A stretch of DNA of 24,542 nt from an uncultured Collinsella sp. (GTDB lineage: Bacteria > Actinomycetota > Coriobacteriia > Coriobacteriales > Coriobacteriaceae), in NCBI GenBank assembly GCA_900539035.1, contig UQAU01000029.1, forward strand, positions 1 through 24,542. Reading direction: 5' to 3'. Positions 14,845 to 23,051 of this stretch are shown piece after piece (within the stretch, counting starts at the first letter, position 1; each line of letters starts with the position of its first letter). The notes under the pieces are model-generated. The model had not been told where the DNA came from, ran no database searches, and saw only the letters and a list, made by a program, of their open reading frames with translations. Made by a program: the position numbers and the translations under genes.

Positions 14845-16287
14845 CTATCGACCTCCCTGCATAGCGGGCTCATCGCGCATGAGCTCGGCCAGTGCCTCGC
14901 GATCGATACGCAAGGCATCGCCGCCCGCCGGATCGAGCGAATCGCCCTGTCCGGCGAGATCTTTGGCTTGTTTGTACTCCGCATGGGAAAGGCCCCGCTC
15001 GCGATACTTCTGCGAATGAGCGGTGTACATATTGATGAACAGGATGACTAGGAAACTAAACACGATCACGACGACGACCCAAAAGAGGGCTACCGACGTG
15101 TTGCCGCCCATCCACTCAAAGTAGATGGCAATGGGGATGGTCTGCGTAATACCGGCGTAGTTGCCCGCAAAGAACAGCGTGCAGCCAAACTCGCCCATCG
15201 CGCGGGCAAAGGCGAGCACCGTGCCGGCGGCGATGGAGGGCCAACCAAGCGGCATCATAAGCTTGGTAAAGATGCGTCGCTCGGACCAGCCCAACGTGCG
15301 CGCTGCATCGAGCATTTGCGTGTCGAGGCTCTCAAAAGCTCCGAGGGCCGTTCGATAGACGAGCGGGAACGACACCACCACGGCAGAGATCACCGCCGCC
15401 GGCCACGTAAAGACGATCGAGACGCCGTGCGCGATCAGCCACTGGCCCACTCCGGTCGTACGGCCAAACAGCATGAGAAGTAGAAAGCCGCAGACCGTGG
15501 GCGGCAGCACCATGGGGATGGTGAATACCGAGTCGAGCAAGCCCTTGATGCGACTCGAGGTACCCATAGTCTTCCACGCGGCAAACAGGCCCAGCGCAAA
15601 GGAGATCAGCAGGGCAAGGCCGCTCGTTTTTATGGACACCCAAAACGGTCGGTAGTCGATGCCGCCCAAAAAGGAGGCCAGAGAGGTCAAGGGCCCTTGC
15701 TCATCCCGTAACACGACAGACGATGCTTCTACCATGTGAGCGCTATCAAGCCAACGCGCGCCGCCTTTGGCATCACCCGAGGCTGATGCAATCACCACAT
15801 AGCGGTCCCCATCCGCACCGCGCTCGTCAAAGCCATAGGTATACCCGCCGGATTCAAACGTTGTTTCCGCCGTGACATACCAAGGAAGATCCACGTCCCC
15901 TAGCCGCGCACCTCCCATGCAGTTTGCGCTGTCTAGCTCACAGACGAGGGCCTTGAAACCCGATACGCACTCGTTGTCCTGCGGATCCAATCCATACTTC
16001 TCGACCGCCTTGGGCGATATCCACACCACAACGCGATCGGCAGCAGGCGCCACTACAAGGTCCACGTCCTCGTCAACGGGAAACCGGTAGCCCTCAGGCT
16101 GGCCCTCCATGGCACGAGCGGTCCCCTTGGCCAGCCGCTCAAAACCCTCGATCCCATAGGAAAGCCCATGAGCGGTCGCAGCAACCTGGGCCCCGTCCTC
16201 AGCATCCCCAGCAAACGCAAATCCCGGCACCCAGCAAAGCGCGAAGGTCAAAGCACAGGTGACAAGCATGCGGAATCTATTAAGCAC
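14845..16287 (-). CDS. modB: Molybdate ABC importer permease with N-terminal secreted domain
   Basis: A 480-residue protein, about twice the usual ModB length (around 225). Residues 1-26 are a signal peptide or membrane anchor (MLVTCALTFALCWVPGFAFA core). Residues 27 to about 205 form a predicted extracytoplasmic domain with three cysteines (107, 116, 123) that I do not recognise. Residues about 206-425 are a standard ModB permease: first membrane segment near 216-238, FTIPMVLPPTVCGFLLL, EAA loop with YRTALGAFESLDTQMLDAAR, and GEFGCTLFFAGNYAG. A hydrophilic tail of about 50 residues follows. GTG at 16287 is chosen for TTGGAG 6 bases upstream; a longer frame to 16356 lacks a site, and ATG 16269 is possible. 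It lies 68 bases after modA and 3 before modC. Confidence 0.9.
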   Translation of the reverse strand: MLNRFRMLVTCALTFALCWVPGFAFAGDAEDGAQVAATAHGLSYGIEGFERLAKGTARAMEGQPEGYRFPVDEDVDLVVAPAADRVVVWISPKAVEKYGLDPQDNECVSGFKALVCELDSANCMGGARLGDVDLPWYVTAETTFESGGYTYGFDERGADGDRYVVIASASGDAKGGARWLDSAHMVEASSVVLRDEQGPLTSLASFLGGIDYRPFWVSIKTSGLALLISFALGLFAAWKTMGTSSRIKGLLDSVFTIPMVLPPTVCGFLLLMLFGRTTGVGQWLIAHGVSIVFTWPAAVISAVVVSFPLVYRTALGAFESLDTQMLDAARTLGWSERRIFTKLMMPLGWPSIAAGTVLAFARAMGEFGCTLFFAGNYAGITQTIPIAIYFEWMGGNTSVALFWVVVVIVFSFLVILFINMYTAHSQKYRERGLSHAEYKQAKDLAGQGDSLDPAGGDALRIDREALAELMRDEPAMQGGR

Positions 16288-16355
16288 GAAAAGCTCCAAG
16301 CGAATACAAGGACGGAGTGAAACACAAAACGATGGAATTATCGCGCCAAGCCGCA

Positions 16356-17228
16356 CTATGCGGAAAGCTCAAAGCCGTACTTAGCCCAAATCTTCTGAGC
16401 CTTCTTGTTGGTCAGGCAGAAGTCGATGAACGCCTTGGCCTCGTCGGCGTGCTCGGAGCTCTCGGCAACGGCACCCGGGTACACGATGGGCTTGTGCGAA
16501 TCCTCGGGGCACACGAAGGCCTCCTCGATACCGTCGTAGCGGAAGATGTCGGAGCTGTAGACAAAACCGGCCACGCAGTCGCCTGTGGACACATAGGCGG
16601 CGGCGGTACCAACTTTGTCGGCCAGGGCCACCTTGTCGGCGATCTCGGGAGCATACTCGCCGTCGTCGCCCTCGGTGCCGGTATAGAGGCCCACGGAAGC
16701 CAGGGCCTGGTTGGCGTACTTGCCGGCGGGGACGGTCTTAGCGTCGCCAATGGCGATCTTGCCGTCCAGATTCGCGACGTCGGCGATGGCTTCGACCTTG
16801 GTGTCGGAGCCCTCGGCGCGAATGATCACGAGGTCGTTGACGAACATATCCTCACGGGTGTCGGCGTCGACGAGCTCGGCGGTCTCAGCGTCATCCATGG
16901 TGCCCTTGGAAGCAGTGATGAACACGTCGACCGTGGCGCCGGCACGCATCTGTTCGACGAGGTCGCCGGAGGCCTTAAACTGCGTATCGGCAAAGGTGGT
17001 GCCGGTCTGGTCGGTGTAGAGTTCCTGGACCTCGGGCAGGGCCTTCTCGAGCGAGTTGGCGGCAAAGACCTGCAGTTCGACAGCCTTCTTGGAGGATGCC
17101 TTAGCAGAACCGGCATCGGATCCGGCCGGCTCGGACGTCTTGCCGCCCGAGCAGCCGGCAAGACCAAGGCCGGCAGCGGCGACACCAGAAAGCGAGACGA
17201 ATCCGCGGCGAGAAACCATATCGAACAT
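16356..17228 (-). CDS. modA: Molybdate-binding lipoprotein
   Basis: A 290-residue periplasmic-type binding protein. Twin-arginine signal VSRRGFVSL (5-13) and lipobox GLAGC with Cys26, then a Ser/Gly/Lys linker. The mature part has the ModA pattern: LQVFAANSLEKALPEVQELY, FKASGDLVEQMRAGATVDVFITAS, and DCVAGFVYSSD. ATG at 17228 with AAAGGG 6-7 bases upstream; the TTG two codons before is rejected because it abuts that site. Binds molybdate or tungstate outside the membrane and delivers it to ModB/ModC. First gene of the operon, under a palindrome-overlapped promoter. Confidence 0.92.
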   Translation of the reverse strand: MFDMVSRRGFVSLSGVAAAGLGLAGCSGGKTSEPAGSDAGSAKASSKKAVELQVFAANSLEKALPEVQELYTDQTGTTFADTQFKASGDLVEQMRAGATVDVFITASKGTMDDAETAELVDADTREDMFVNDLVIIRAEGSDTKVEAIADVANLDGKIAIGDAKTVPAGKYANQALASVGLYTGTEGDDGEYAPEIADKVALADKVGTAAAYVSTGDCVAGFVYSSDIFRYDGIEEAFVCPEDSHKPIVYPGAVAESSEHADEAKAFIDFCLTNKKAQKIWAKYGFELSA

Positions 17229-17272
17229 ATTCAACCCTTTCGAACGCTATGCCCGGGCACCCCGCCGCAGGC

Positions 17273-17294
17273 TATAATCTGTAATCAGATTATA
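17273..17294 (-). promoter_or_regulatory. Palindromic operator over the modA promoter
   Basis: Two perfect 9-base arms, TATAATCTG and CAGATTATA, separated by 4 bases. On the minus strand the first arm contains a consensus -10 TATAAT (17294-17289), 60-odd bases before the modA start; the -35 is weak. A dimeric repressor here would block RNA polymerase. A molybdate-responsive regulator is the obvious candidate, but the sequence is not a clear match to the E. coli ModE box. A second short inverted repeat (GAGAA/TTCTC) lies at about 17317-17330. Confidence 0.65.
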
Positions 17295-17381
17295 CTTTTG
17301 CGCGAATAATGATAGTGAGAAATTATTCTCGCCAGAGAATATAGTTTCGATTTACCGTACACCTCGGCGTCGATTCGGCGG

Positions 17382-17417
17382 AAAACAAAAGCGGAGCAGC
17401 CGTTCAGGTCGCCCCGC
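17382..17417 (-). terminator. Rho-independent terminator of moeA-mog
   Basis: On the minus strand a stem at 17417-17391 (GCGGGGCGACC with GGCTGCTCCGC, G-T pairs and one mismatch, 5-base loop) followed by TTTTGTTTT, 15 bases after the mog stop codon. It separates moeA-mog from modABC. Confidence 0.8.
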
Positions 17418-17431
17418 CGCAGGTAAACCGC

Positions 17432-17911
17432 TTAGTTGGTATGTCCGCCGCCCGCTGTCATCTGAGCCGCATGCTCCAGCTGGTCACTCACGGCCTCCCA
17501 GCTTTCGCGGGCGGCCTTCGTAGAACCGGGAAAGTTTACGACAAGTGTATGACCTCGTTGCATGCAAATAGCACGTGAGAGCATAGCGCGGCGCGTCTTG
17601 GTCATCGAGTACGCGCGAATCGCCTCTGCAACACCCGGCACATCGCGGTCGCAGACGGCACGCGTCGCCTCGGGCGTCACATCGCGCATCGAAAGCCCCG
17701 TGCCGCCGCAGGTGAGCACGACATTGGCGTGGCACTCATCGGCGGCTTCCACAATGGCATCACCAATCTCGCTGACGTCGTCGCGCACGACCACATGCGA
17801 GGCGACCGTCCATCCCTGTGCCTCGATAAGCTCCTCGAGTGCGGCTCCAGCCTCGTCCTGGGCAAGATCGCGCGTGTCCGAACACGTCACGATCGATATC
17901 TTCAACTCCAT
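17432..17911 (-). CDS. mog: Molybdopterin adenylyltransferase-like protein (MogA/MoaB family)
   Basis: A 159-residue protein of the MogA/MoaB family, which adenylates molybdopterin before molybdenum insertion. Seen: N-terminal KISIVTCSDTR, substrate-binding LTCGGTGLSMRDVTPEAT (66-83), NFPGST near residue 125 and the C-terminal AGGGH. ATG at 17911 is decided by TAGGAGGA about 5 bases upstream, inside the end of moeA; the gap to moeA is 10 bases. An ORF extension into moeA is spurious. Works with MoeA in the cytoplasm. Confidence 0.92.
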   Translation of the reverse strand: MELKISIVTCSDTRDLAQDEAGAALEELIEAQGWTVASHVVVRDDVSEIGDAIVEAADECHANVVLTCGGTGLSMRDVTPEATRAVCDRDVPGVAEAIRAYSMTKTRRAMLSRAICMQRGHTLVVNFPGSTKAARESWEAVSDQLEHAAQMTAGGGHTN

Positions 17912-17921
17912 AGCATTCCTC

Positions 17922-19184
17922 CTACAACACGGCGCCCTCGGGCAGGTCGACGCGAACAACGTCCACGACATCTCCCACCTTGAGCTCGCACGGCCCTTCG
18001 TCAATACGCAGCAGGCAGTTGGCCTGCTGTATCGTGCCGAGCAGCGCCGAATTCTGCGTCTTGACCTCGGTCACCAACAGCTCACCGGTCTCGGGGTCGC
18101 GCAAAACCGTGGCGCGATCGAAAAAGCGTCGATCTTGGCGCTTCTTCACGCCGTGCGTCAATATCGCCTGCTGCACGGGGCGCGCCCCCTCAGCAAAACC
18201 ACGCATCTTGCGGATCGCCGGACGGGCAAGCATCTCAAAGCCTACATACGCCGCGGCCGGATTGCCTGAAAGCCCCAGGTAGGGCTTACCCCAGAGCAAG
18301 CCAAATGTGATGGCCTTGCCCGGACGCATCGAGATGCGGTCAAACAGCACCTCGCCCTCGCGCCGGACGAGCGCCGTCACATAGTCGTAGTCGCCCGCCG
18401 AGGCACCGCCGCTCGTAATGACAAAATCGCACTCCCGCACAGCACGATGCACCAGCTCGGCAATCGCCTGCTCATCATCGGGCGCAATGCCGTAGAACAC
18501 GGGCTCGGCGCCGGCATCGAGTGCCTCAGCCATCAGCGCCGAGGAGTTGGAGTCGCGAATCAGCCCGCGCGCCGGCAGCTCACTCGGCGCGACCAGTTCC
18601 GTTCCCAGCGAGATAATGCCCACGCGCGGGGCGGCATGAACCTTCACGCTCGCGTAACCGGCGCTTGCCAGCAGACCTGCGCCCGCCGGAGCCACGACCT
18701 CGCCAGCGTGCATCACAACATCGCCGGCATGGGCCTCCTCGGCGGCAGAGCGAACGTTCTCCCCTACCTTGGCCGACGCCGAGAACCTCACATGCGAGCC
18801 CTCGTTGCCATCGCCGTCAAGCACCTCGACGATCTCGTATTTCACTACGGCGTCGGCACCCTCGGGCACCGGCGCGCCCGTCATGATGCGGACCGTCTCG
18901 CCCACGCCGACCACGCCCTCAAAGACATGGCCCGCTGCCTCGTGCCCTACGACGGAGAGCGACACCGGAGTGTCAGCGGTGGCCGCAGCAAGATCGGCTG
19001 CGCGCACGGCATATCCGTCCATAGCGCTGTTGGCAAACGGCGAGATGTCGATATCGGCCACCGCGTCCTCGGCCAAGGGAAGACCGGCGGCCTGCCACAC
19101 GGGAATCTCGATGAGATCCGTCGGAACAACATGCGACAGAACAATCGACTGCGCGTCCTCCAGCGGAATGAGTTTCTCTGCCAT
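17922..19184 (-). CDS. moeA: Molybdopterin molybdenumtransferase
   Basis: A 420-residue MoeA, which inserts molybdate into adenylated molybdopterin to give molybdenum cofactor. Motifs: NSAMDGYAVR (52-61), RIMTGAPVPEGADAVV (99-114), VGIISLGTELV, DSNS, VITSGGASAGDYDYV and GLSGNPAAAYV, plus a C-terminal beta domain. ATG at 19184 with AAGAGGTG upstream; GTG two codons earlier overlaps that site. First gene of moeA-mog; no moaA, moaC or mobA is in the window. A -10-like TATACT on the minus strand (19247-19242) may drive it. Confidence 0.95.
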   Translation of the reverse strand: MAEKLIPLEDAQSIVLSHVVPTDLIEIPVWQAAGLPLAEDAVADIDISPFANSAMDGYAVRAADLAAATADTPVSLSVVGHEAAGHVFEGVVGVGETVRIMTGAPVPEGADAVVKYEIVEVLDGDGNEGSHVRFSASAKVGENVRSAAEEAHAGDVVMHAGEVVAPAGAGLLASAGYASVKVHAAPRVGIISLGTELVAPSELPARGLIRDSNSSALMAEALDAGAEPVFYGIAPDDEQAIAELVHRAVRECDFVITSGGASAGDYDYVTALVRREGEVLFDRISMRPGKAITFGLLWGKPYLGLSGNPAAAYVGFEMLARPAIRKMRGFAEGARPVQQAILTHGVKKRQDRRFFDRATVLRDPETGELLVTEVKTQNSALLGTIQQANCLLRIDEGPCELKVGDVVDVVRVDLPEGAVL

Positions 19185-19394
19185 ATGCACCTCTTAATGC
19201 CACGGCGCACAACAGGGGCGCCGATTCTTTATGCTTGTCTCAGTATAATCCTCCGACGCGCGACCGCGACTTGGCCTGTACCCGCAAATACACCTGTCGG
19301 CCGCAAGCCGCGAAACAGAATGGAAACCAACCCACCGGTTCGTCGCGTTTGCCGCGTTCTATAATGCTTGCGTTGCAACCTAAAAGAGGAACGT
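19185..19394. promoter_or_regulatory. Divergent promoter region moeA / clc
   Basis: A 210-base gap between oppositely oriented genes. Plus strand: consensus -10 TATAAT at 19360-19365, about 30 bases before the clc start, with a poor -35, so the leader is only about 22 bases and leaves no room for a riboswitch. Minus strand: TATACT at 19247-19242 for moeA, also with a weak -35. No fluoride or molybdenum-cofactor riboswitch pattern was recognised. Confidence 0.5.
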
Positions 19395-20816
19395 ATGGCT
19401 TATAACGACAAACCTGAAAGCGCAAACGAGGCGCAGGATCATTCCCAGCCGCTCGACGACGGCGGCTTTTTCTCCCTGAACGACGTCATCATGGCCGGCA
19501 GGCATCAGCTCACCCGCTCCGAGCAGCTCTTGGCCGCCGACACACGCCGCAACGCCCGCAACCTGTTTGCAAGCGCCAAACTGCTCGCGCTCGTCGTCAT
19601 CGTCTCGCTCGCCATGGGTGTTGCCGCTTGGGCATTTTTGGCCTCGCTGAATATCGCGACCGATTATCGCGAGCACCACGTGTGGATTTACGCGTTGCTT
19701 CCCGTTGTGGGCGTTGCCACCGCATGGGTGTACAAAAACCACGGCCTTGCCGCCAAACGAGGTAACAACCTGGTCATCGACTCCGCCCTGGGCACACGCC
19801 TTATCCATATGCGCATGGCCGTCCTCACCTTCGTCTGCTCCACGCTCACGCACCTCACCGGCGGATCGGCCGGTCGCGAGGGGGCTGCGGTGCAGATTGG
19901 CGGCACCATCGCCAGTAACATCTCGAGCCTCGCCCACCTCGAAAAGCATGACCACCACGACCTCATGCTCGCCGGCATCTCGTCGGCCTTTGGCGCCGTA
20001 TTCGGCTCGCCCCTTGCCGGGGCTTTCTTTGGCATGGAGATGTGCTTTATCGGCAAGATTGACTACACCGCGGGCATCTACTGCCTGGTCGCCTCGTTTA
20101 CCGGCTACTTTACATCGCTCGCCCTGGGTACCGAGTACGAGGCGAATGTCATCGCCAGCGTTCCCACCATGACGCCCAAGACGGTCGTCATCGTTGTTAT
20201 CAGCGCCATCATCTTCGGTCTGACGGCACGCCTCTTTGCCTGGTCGGTTCGAACCGTCAAGAGCCTGTACGGTCGCTTTATCACCAACTACCTTGCTCGC
20301 GCGCTCGTGGGCGCGCTCGTAGTGCTCATGGCCTACGCGATGCTCGACGCCTGGAAGTATGCCGGCCTTGCCACCTGGCTCTCGGGCGCCGGTTTCGCCG
20401 GCAACACGACCCTTGCCGATGCGGCCATCAAACTCGTCGTCACAGCGCTTACCCTGGGCGCGGGCTTCCAAGGCGGCGAGGTCACACCCCTGTTTGGCAT
20501 CGGTGCAGCGCTCGGCGGCTGGATCGGTTGCCTCGTCGGAATCGACCCCAGCTTTCTGGCGGCGCTGGGCATGCTCGGCGTGTTCTGCGCCGGCCTCAAC
20601 GTGCCCATCACCACCTGCATGATGGCCATCGACCTGTTCCACGGCACGGCCGCCGGCTTCTTCGTGATCGTGGCGTTTATCAGCTATCTCGCCGGCGGCC
20701 ACCGCGGCGTGTACCCCGCCCAGCGCATCATCTCACCCAAGCGTCGCTCGCTTATTGTGGACGAGGGCGGCACGGTGGAAGAGGCTATCGAGCGCCACAA
20801 CGACCTGATAGAGTAG
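19395..20816 (+). CDS. CLC-family anion/proton antiporter, possibly fluoride-type
   Basis: A 473-residue CLC membrane protein. Gating glutamate Glu162 in GGSAGREGAAVQIGG, GSPLAGAFFGMEM (204-216), and GGEVTPLFGIG (360-370) in place of the chloride-channel GxFxP motif. The first filter region reads RGNNLVID (122-129), not GSGIP. From what I know of the family, GNN, GREG without the following Pro, and GGEVTPLF are features of the fluoride-exporting CLC-F branch, so fluoride efflux is a reasonable inference but not proven. The cytoplasmic N-terminus (about 60 residues) and short C-tail lack CBS domains. ATG at 19395 with AAGAGGA about 5 bases upstream. Confidence 0.9.
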   Translation: MAYNDKPESANEAQDHSQPLDDGGFFSLNDVIMAGRHQLTRSEQLLAADTRRNARNLFASAKLLALVVIVSLAMGVAAWAFLASLNIATDYREHHVWIYALLPVVGVATAWVYKNHGLAAKRGNNLVIDSALGTRLIHMRMAVLTFVCSTLTHLTGGSAGREGAAVQIGGTIASNISSLAHLEKHDHHDLMLAGISSAFGAVFGSPLAGAFFGMEMCFIGKIDYTAGIYCLVASFTGYFTSLALGTEYEANVIASVPTMTPKTVVIVVISAIIFGLTARLFAWSVRTVKSLYGRFITNYLARALVGALVVLMAYAMLDAWKYAGLATWLSGAGFAGNTTLADAAIKLVVTALTLGAGFQGGEVTPLFGIGAALGGWIGCLVGIDPSFLAALGMLGVFCAGLNVPITTCMMAIDLFHGTAAGFFVIVAFISYLAGGHRGVYPAQRIISPKRRSLIVDEGGTVEEAIERHNDLIE

Positions 20817-20903
20817 ACGTAAATATTCGCCGTGCAGCCACAATCGGGGGCAATTCGACCTGAGCGCGACCGCACTGTCACGTCACACGCCGGGAGTCGC
20901 CCC

Positions 20904-21866
20904 ATGCACGCAACTGATTTTGGTCGCACGCTCATCATCGCCAACCCTGCCGCCCAGTCGGGTGCCGCACGCGAGGTCGCTGAGCGCCTGCAGCGCTTTT
21001 TGGACATGACCGCGCGCTCATCCCAGTTTGACCTTGTGCTGACCGAGCGCATGGGACATGCCAAGGAACTTGCCGCCCAGGCAACGGACTATCGCACCGT
21101 TATCGCACTCGGCGGCGACGGCGTGATCCACGAGGTCGTCAATGGACTCATGACGCAGGATAAGGCGGTCCGGCCCGCCCTTGCCGTCCTGCCCGTGGGC
21201 TCCGGCAACGATTTTGCCCAGACGCTCGGTATCGACGATTTCTCCGGCAAGGATTTTGGCGCGCTGCTCACCTGCGAGCTGCAGCGTCAGGACATCGGGC
21301 GCATTCGCTCGTGGAGCCCTGAGAACGGGAGCGGCGAGGCTACCGTTGAGTATTACGACCAGACGCTCTCCGTCGGTATTGACGCCGCCATCGGCCTGGG
21401 CACCACCGAGCTGCGCAAAAAGACGGGCCTCACCGGCGCACCGCTCTACACCCTCTCGGGACTTGAGCGATTTGGCCTGCGCTATCGCAACTACTCCATG
21501 ATGGTCAGCTTTGACGGTGCGCCCGCCGAGCGTATACGGGCGATTATCATGGCCATCCAGCTGGGGCCCACCTATGGCTCTGGCTATCGCATCTGTCCCA
21601 ACGCCGACCCGTGCGACGGCATGCTCGACGTTTGCTACGCCTGCGGTCCCGTCCCCCGTGCGGTCGCCCTGCCCATGTTCCTTTCGGCCAAGGACGGCCA
21701 TCATACCAAGCTGCCGCCGGTTCGCATGCGTCGTTGCCGTCATGCCGAGCTTACCTTTGAGGAGCCCGACTACCCCATTCAGGCCGACGGTGAGCCCATC
21801 GTCGCCTCGCGCATCGAGGTCGACATCCTTCCCGGTGCCCTCCAAGTCTGGCACCCAACCTGCTAA
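20904..21866 (+). CDS. Diacylglycerol/lipid kinase family protein
   Basis: A 320-residue DAGK_cat-domain lipid kinase. Seen: LIIANPAAQSG (10-20), ATP-binding GGDGVIHEVVNG (70-81), LPVGSGNDFA (96-105) and C-terminal IQADGEP, all in the usual order. It probably phosphorylates diacylglycerol or a related lipid at the membrane face, recycling it into phospholipid. ATG at 20904 is preferred for GGGAG about 8 bases upstream and family length; a GTG at 20832 would add 24 residues without similarity. It follows clc by 87 bases and may share its transcript. It ends at a perfect 23-bp hairpin. Confidence 0.9.
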   Translation: MHATDFGRTLIIANPAAQSGAAREVAERLQRFLDMTARSSQFDLVLTERMGHAKELAAQATDYRTVIALGGDGVIHEVVNGLMTQDKAVRPALAVLPVGSGNDFAQTLGIDDFSGKDFGALLTCELQRQDIGRIRSWSPENGSGEATVEYYDQTLSVGIDAAIGLGTTELRKKTGLTGAPLYTLSGLERFGLRYRNYSMMVSFDGAPAERIRAIIMAIQLGPTYGSGYRICPNADPCDGMLDVCYACGPVPRAVALPMFLSAKDGHHTKLPPVRMRRCRHAELTFEEPDYPIQADGEPIVASRIEVDILPGALQVWHPTC

Positions 21867-21877
21867 CCCAACCTAAG

Positions 21878-21940
21878 TTGCGGTGAAATAGGGACTGTTT
21901 ATACAGCTAAATCCGCAAAACAGTCCCTATTTCACCGCAA
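21878..21940. terminator. Perfect 23-bp inverted repeat between convergent genes
   Basis: Arms 21878-21900 and 21918-21940 are exactly complementary over 23 bases (core GTGAAATAGGGACTGTTT) around a 17-base loop. Lying 11 bases after the diacylglycerol kinase stop and 13 before the release-factor-like stop, it probably acts as a bidirectional terminator. Its core resembles the repeat at 22361-22389, suggesting both belong to a dispersed palindrome family. Confidence 0.75.
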
Positions 21941-21953
21941 CGTATTGAGGAGA

Positions 21954-22334
21954 TCATTCCTCCCCGTCCGGCTTGCGACGGTTAGCCTTTTTAATCGCGT
22001 TGAAGTGCTTGTCGTTGAGCCTACGCTGGCGCGATCGTTGTGGCACTTTGGTCTTGACACGACGGCGCGGCGAACGGCCACGACGCTCGAGCTCTGCCCT
22101 CAGCTTACGCAGACAGCAGCTGCGATTCTGAAACTGACTACGGCTCTCGCGCGCCGTCACGACAATCCCCGTGGGCCCATGTTTCATGCGCACCGCTGAA
22201 TCCGTCGTGTTCACACCCTGGCCGCCCGGGCCCGTCGCGCGAAACACCTGCACCTCGCAATCGCGTGCCAACTCCTCGACCGACATCTCGGCAAAGCGCG
22301 CATACTCGCGCCATCCCATCTTGTTCTCATCCAT
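21954..22334 (-). CDS. Small GGQ release-factor-like protein
   Basis: A 126-residue protein consisting of one RF-1-type catalytic domain: VFRATGPGGQGVNTTDSAVRM (30-50) with the GGQ at 37-39 that hydrolyses peptidyl-tRNA, followed by a very basic tail (SPRRRVKTKVPQ and on, 88-121). It lacks the stop-codon-recognition domains of RF1/RF2, so it resembles ribosome-rescue factors of the ArfB/RF-H/C12orf65 kind rather than a decoding release factor. ATG at 22334 has GGGGAGGTG 6-7 bases upstream; extension to 22400 would run through a palindromic terminator and is rejected. Which rescue pathway it serves is not clear from sequence. Confidence 0.88.
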   Translation of the reverse strand: MDENKMGWREYARFAEMSVEELARDCEVQVFRATGPGGQGVNTTDSAVRMKHGPTGIVVTARESRSQFQNRSCCLRKLRAELERRGRSPRRRVKTKVPQRSRQRRLNDKHFNAIKKANRRKPDGEE

Positions 22335-22354
22335 ATCAACACCTCCCCTCATAC

Positions 22355-22389
22355 AAAAAATGTGACAAAGGGACAGTCCCTTTGTCACA
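22355..22389 (-). terminator. Terminator of xpt, REP-like palindrome
   Basis: Arms TGTGACAAAGGGAC and GTCCCTTTGTCACA (22361-22389) are perfectly complementary around one central base. On the minus strand the stem is followed by TTTTTT, making a good rho-independent terminator 28 bases after the xpt stop codon. It also lies in the leader of the release-factor-like gene. Core shared with the 21878-21940 repeat. Confidence 0.85.
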
Positions 22390-22417
22390 TCGCATACCAA
22401 TCGCTTGTGCTGTGCGC

Positions 22418-22996
22418 CTAGGCGAACGTAATCTCGCCGTTCTCGCAGTCCATTTCGGCGATACGGGCCAGGCTCTCAACGCGGAAGCCGCGCTCGCGGA
22501 GCTTATCGCCACCGCCCTGGAAGCCCTTCTCCACGGCAATGCCAATGCCGGCAACCTCGGCGCCCGCAGCCTCGCAGATCTTAATAAGGCCCTCAAGCGC
22601 GCAGCCGTTGGCCAGGAAGTCGTCGATGATCAGAACCTTGTCGCCCTCGGACAGGAAGCGCTTGCCCACGATAACCGGGTACTCCTTCTGCTTGGTAAAG
22701 GAGTAGATGGTCGTGGCATACTGCTCGCCGTCAAGGTTGATGGACTGTGCCTTCTTGGCAAAGACTACCGGCACGCCGCCAAAATGCTGAGCTGCGATGC
22801 AAGCCATGCCAATGCCCGAAGCCTCGATCGTCAGGATCTTGTTGATCTCGACACCCTCGAACAGACGGGCCCACTCGGCACCCATGTGGTCGAACAGCTC
22901 AACGTCGCACTGGTGGTTGAGGAAGGCATCAACCTTAAGGACGTTACCGGCCTTTACGATGCCGTCATGGCGAATACGATCCTCAAGCTCCTGCAT
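22418..22996 (-). CDS. xpt: Xanthine phosphoribosyltransferase
   Basis: A 192-residue type I phosphoribosyltransferase that converts xanthine and PRPP to XMP for purine salvage. PRPP-binding motif VLIIDDFLANGCAL (121-134), LTIEASGIGMA (55-65) and SINLDGEQYATTIYSFTKQK in the order seen in Xpt; length is standard. ATG at 22996 with GAAGGGG upstream. A possible extended -10 (TGGTAGACT, minus strand, 23060-23052) lies about 57 bases before the start. No purine riboswitch is visible in the leader, unlike Bacillus xpt. Confidence 0.95.
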   Translation of the reverse strand: MQELEDRIRHDGIVKAGNVLKVDAFLNHQCDVELFDHMGAEWARLFEGVEINKILTIEASGIGMACIAAQHFGGVPVVFAKKAQSINLDGEQYATTIYSFTKQKEYPVIVGKRFLSEGDKVLIIDDFLANGCALEGLIKICEAAGAEVAGIGIAVEKGFQGGGDKLRERGFRVESLARIAEMDCENGEITFA

Positions 22997-23051
22997 GGCG
23001 CAACCCCTTCTCGCGGCAACGATACCGCGCGATTAATAAACGTTGTTCGAT

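Noticed and set aside
19185..19394. Fluoride or molybdenum-cofactor riboswitch between moeA and clc
   Set aside because: No matching conserved segments were seen, and the likely clc leader is too short.
19380..20702. Minus-strand open frame of 440 codons opposite clc
   Set aside because: CLC motifs on the plus strand are unmistakable; the reverse frame is Gly/Ala/charged with no family features.
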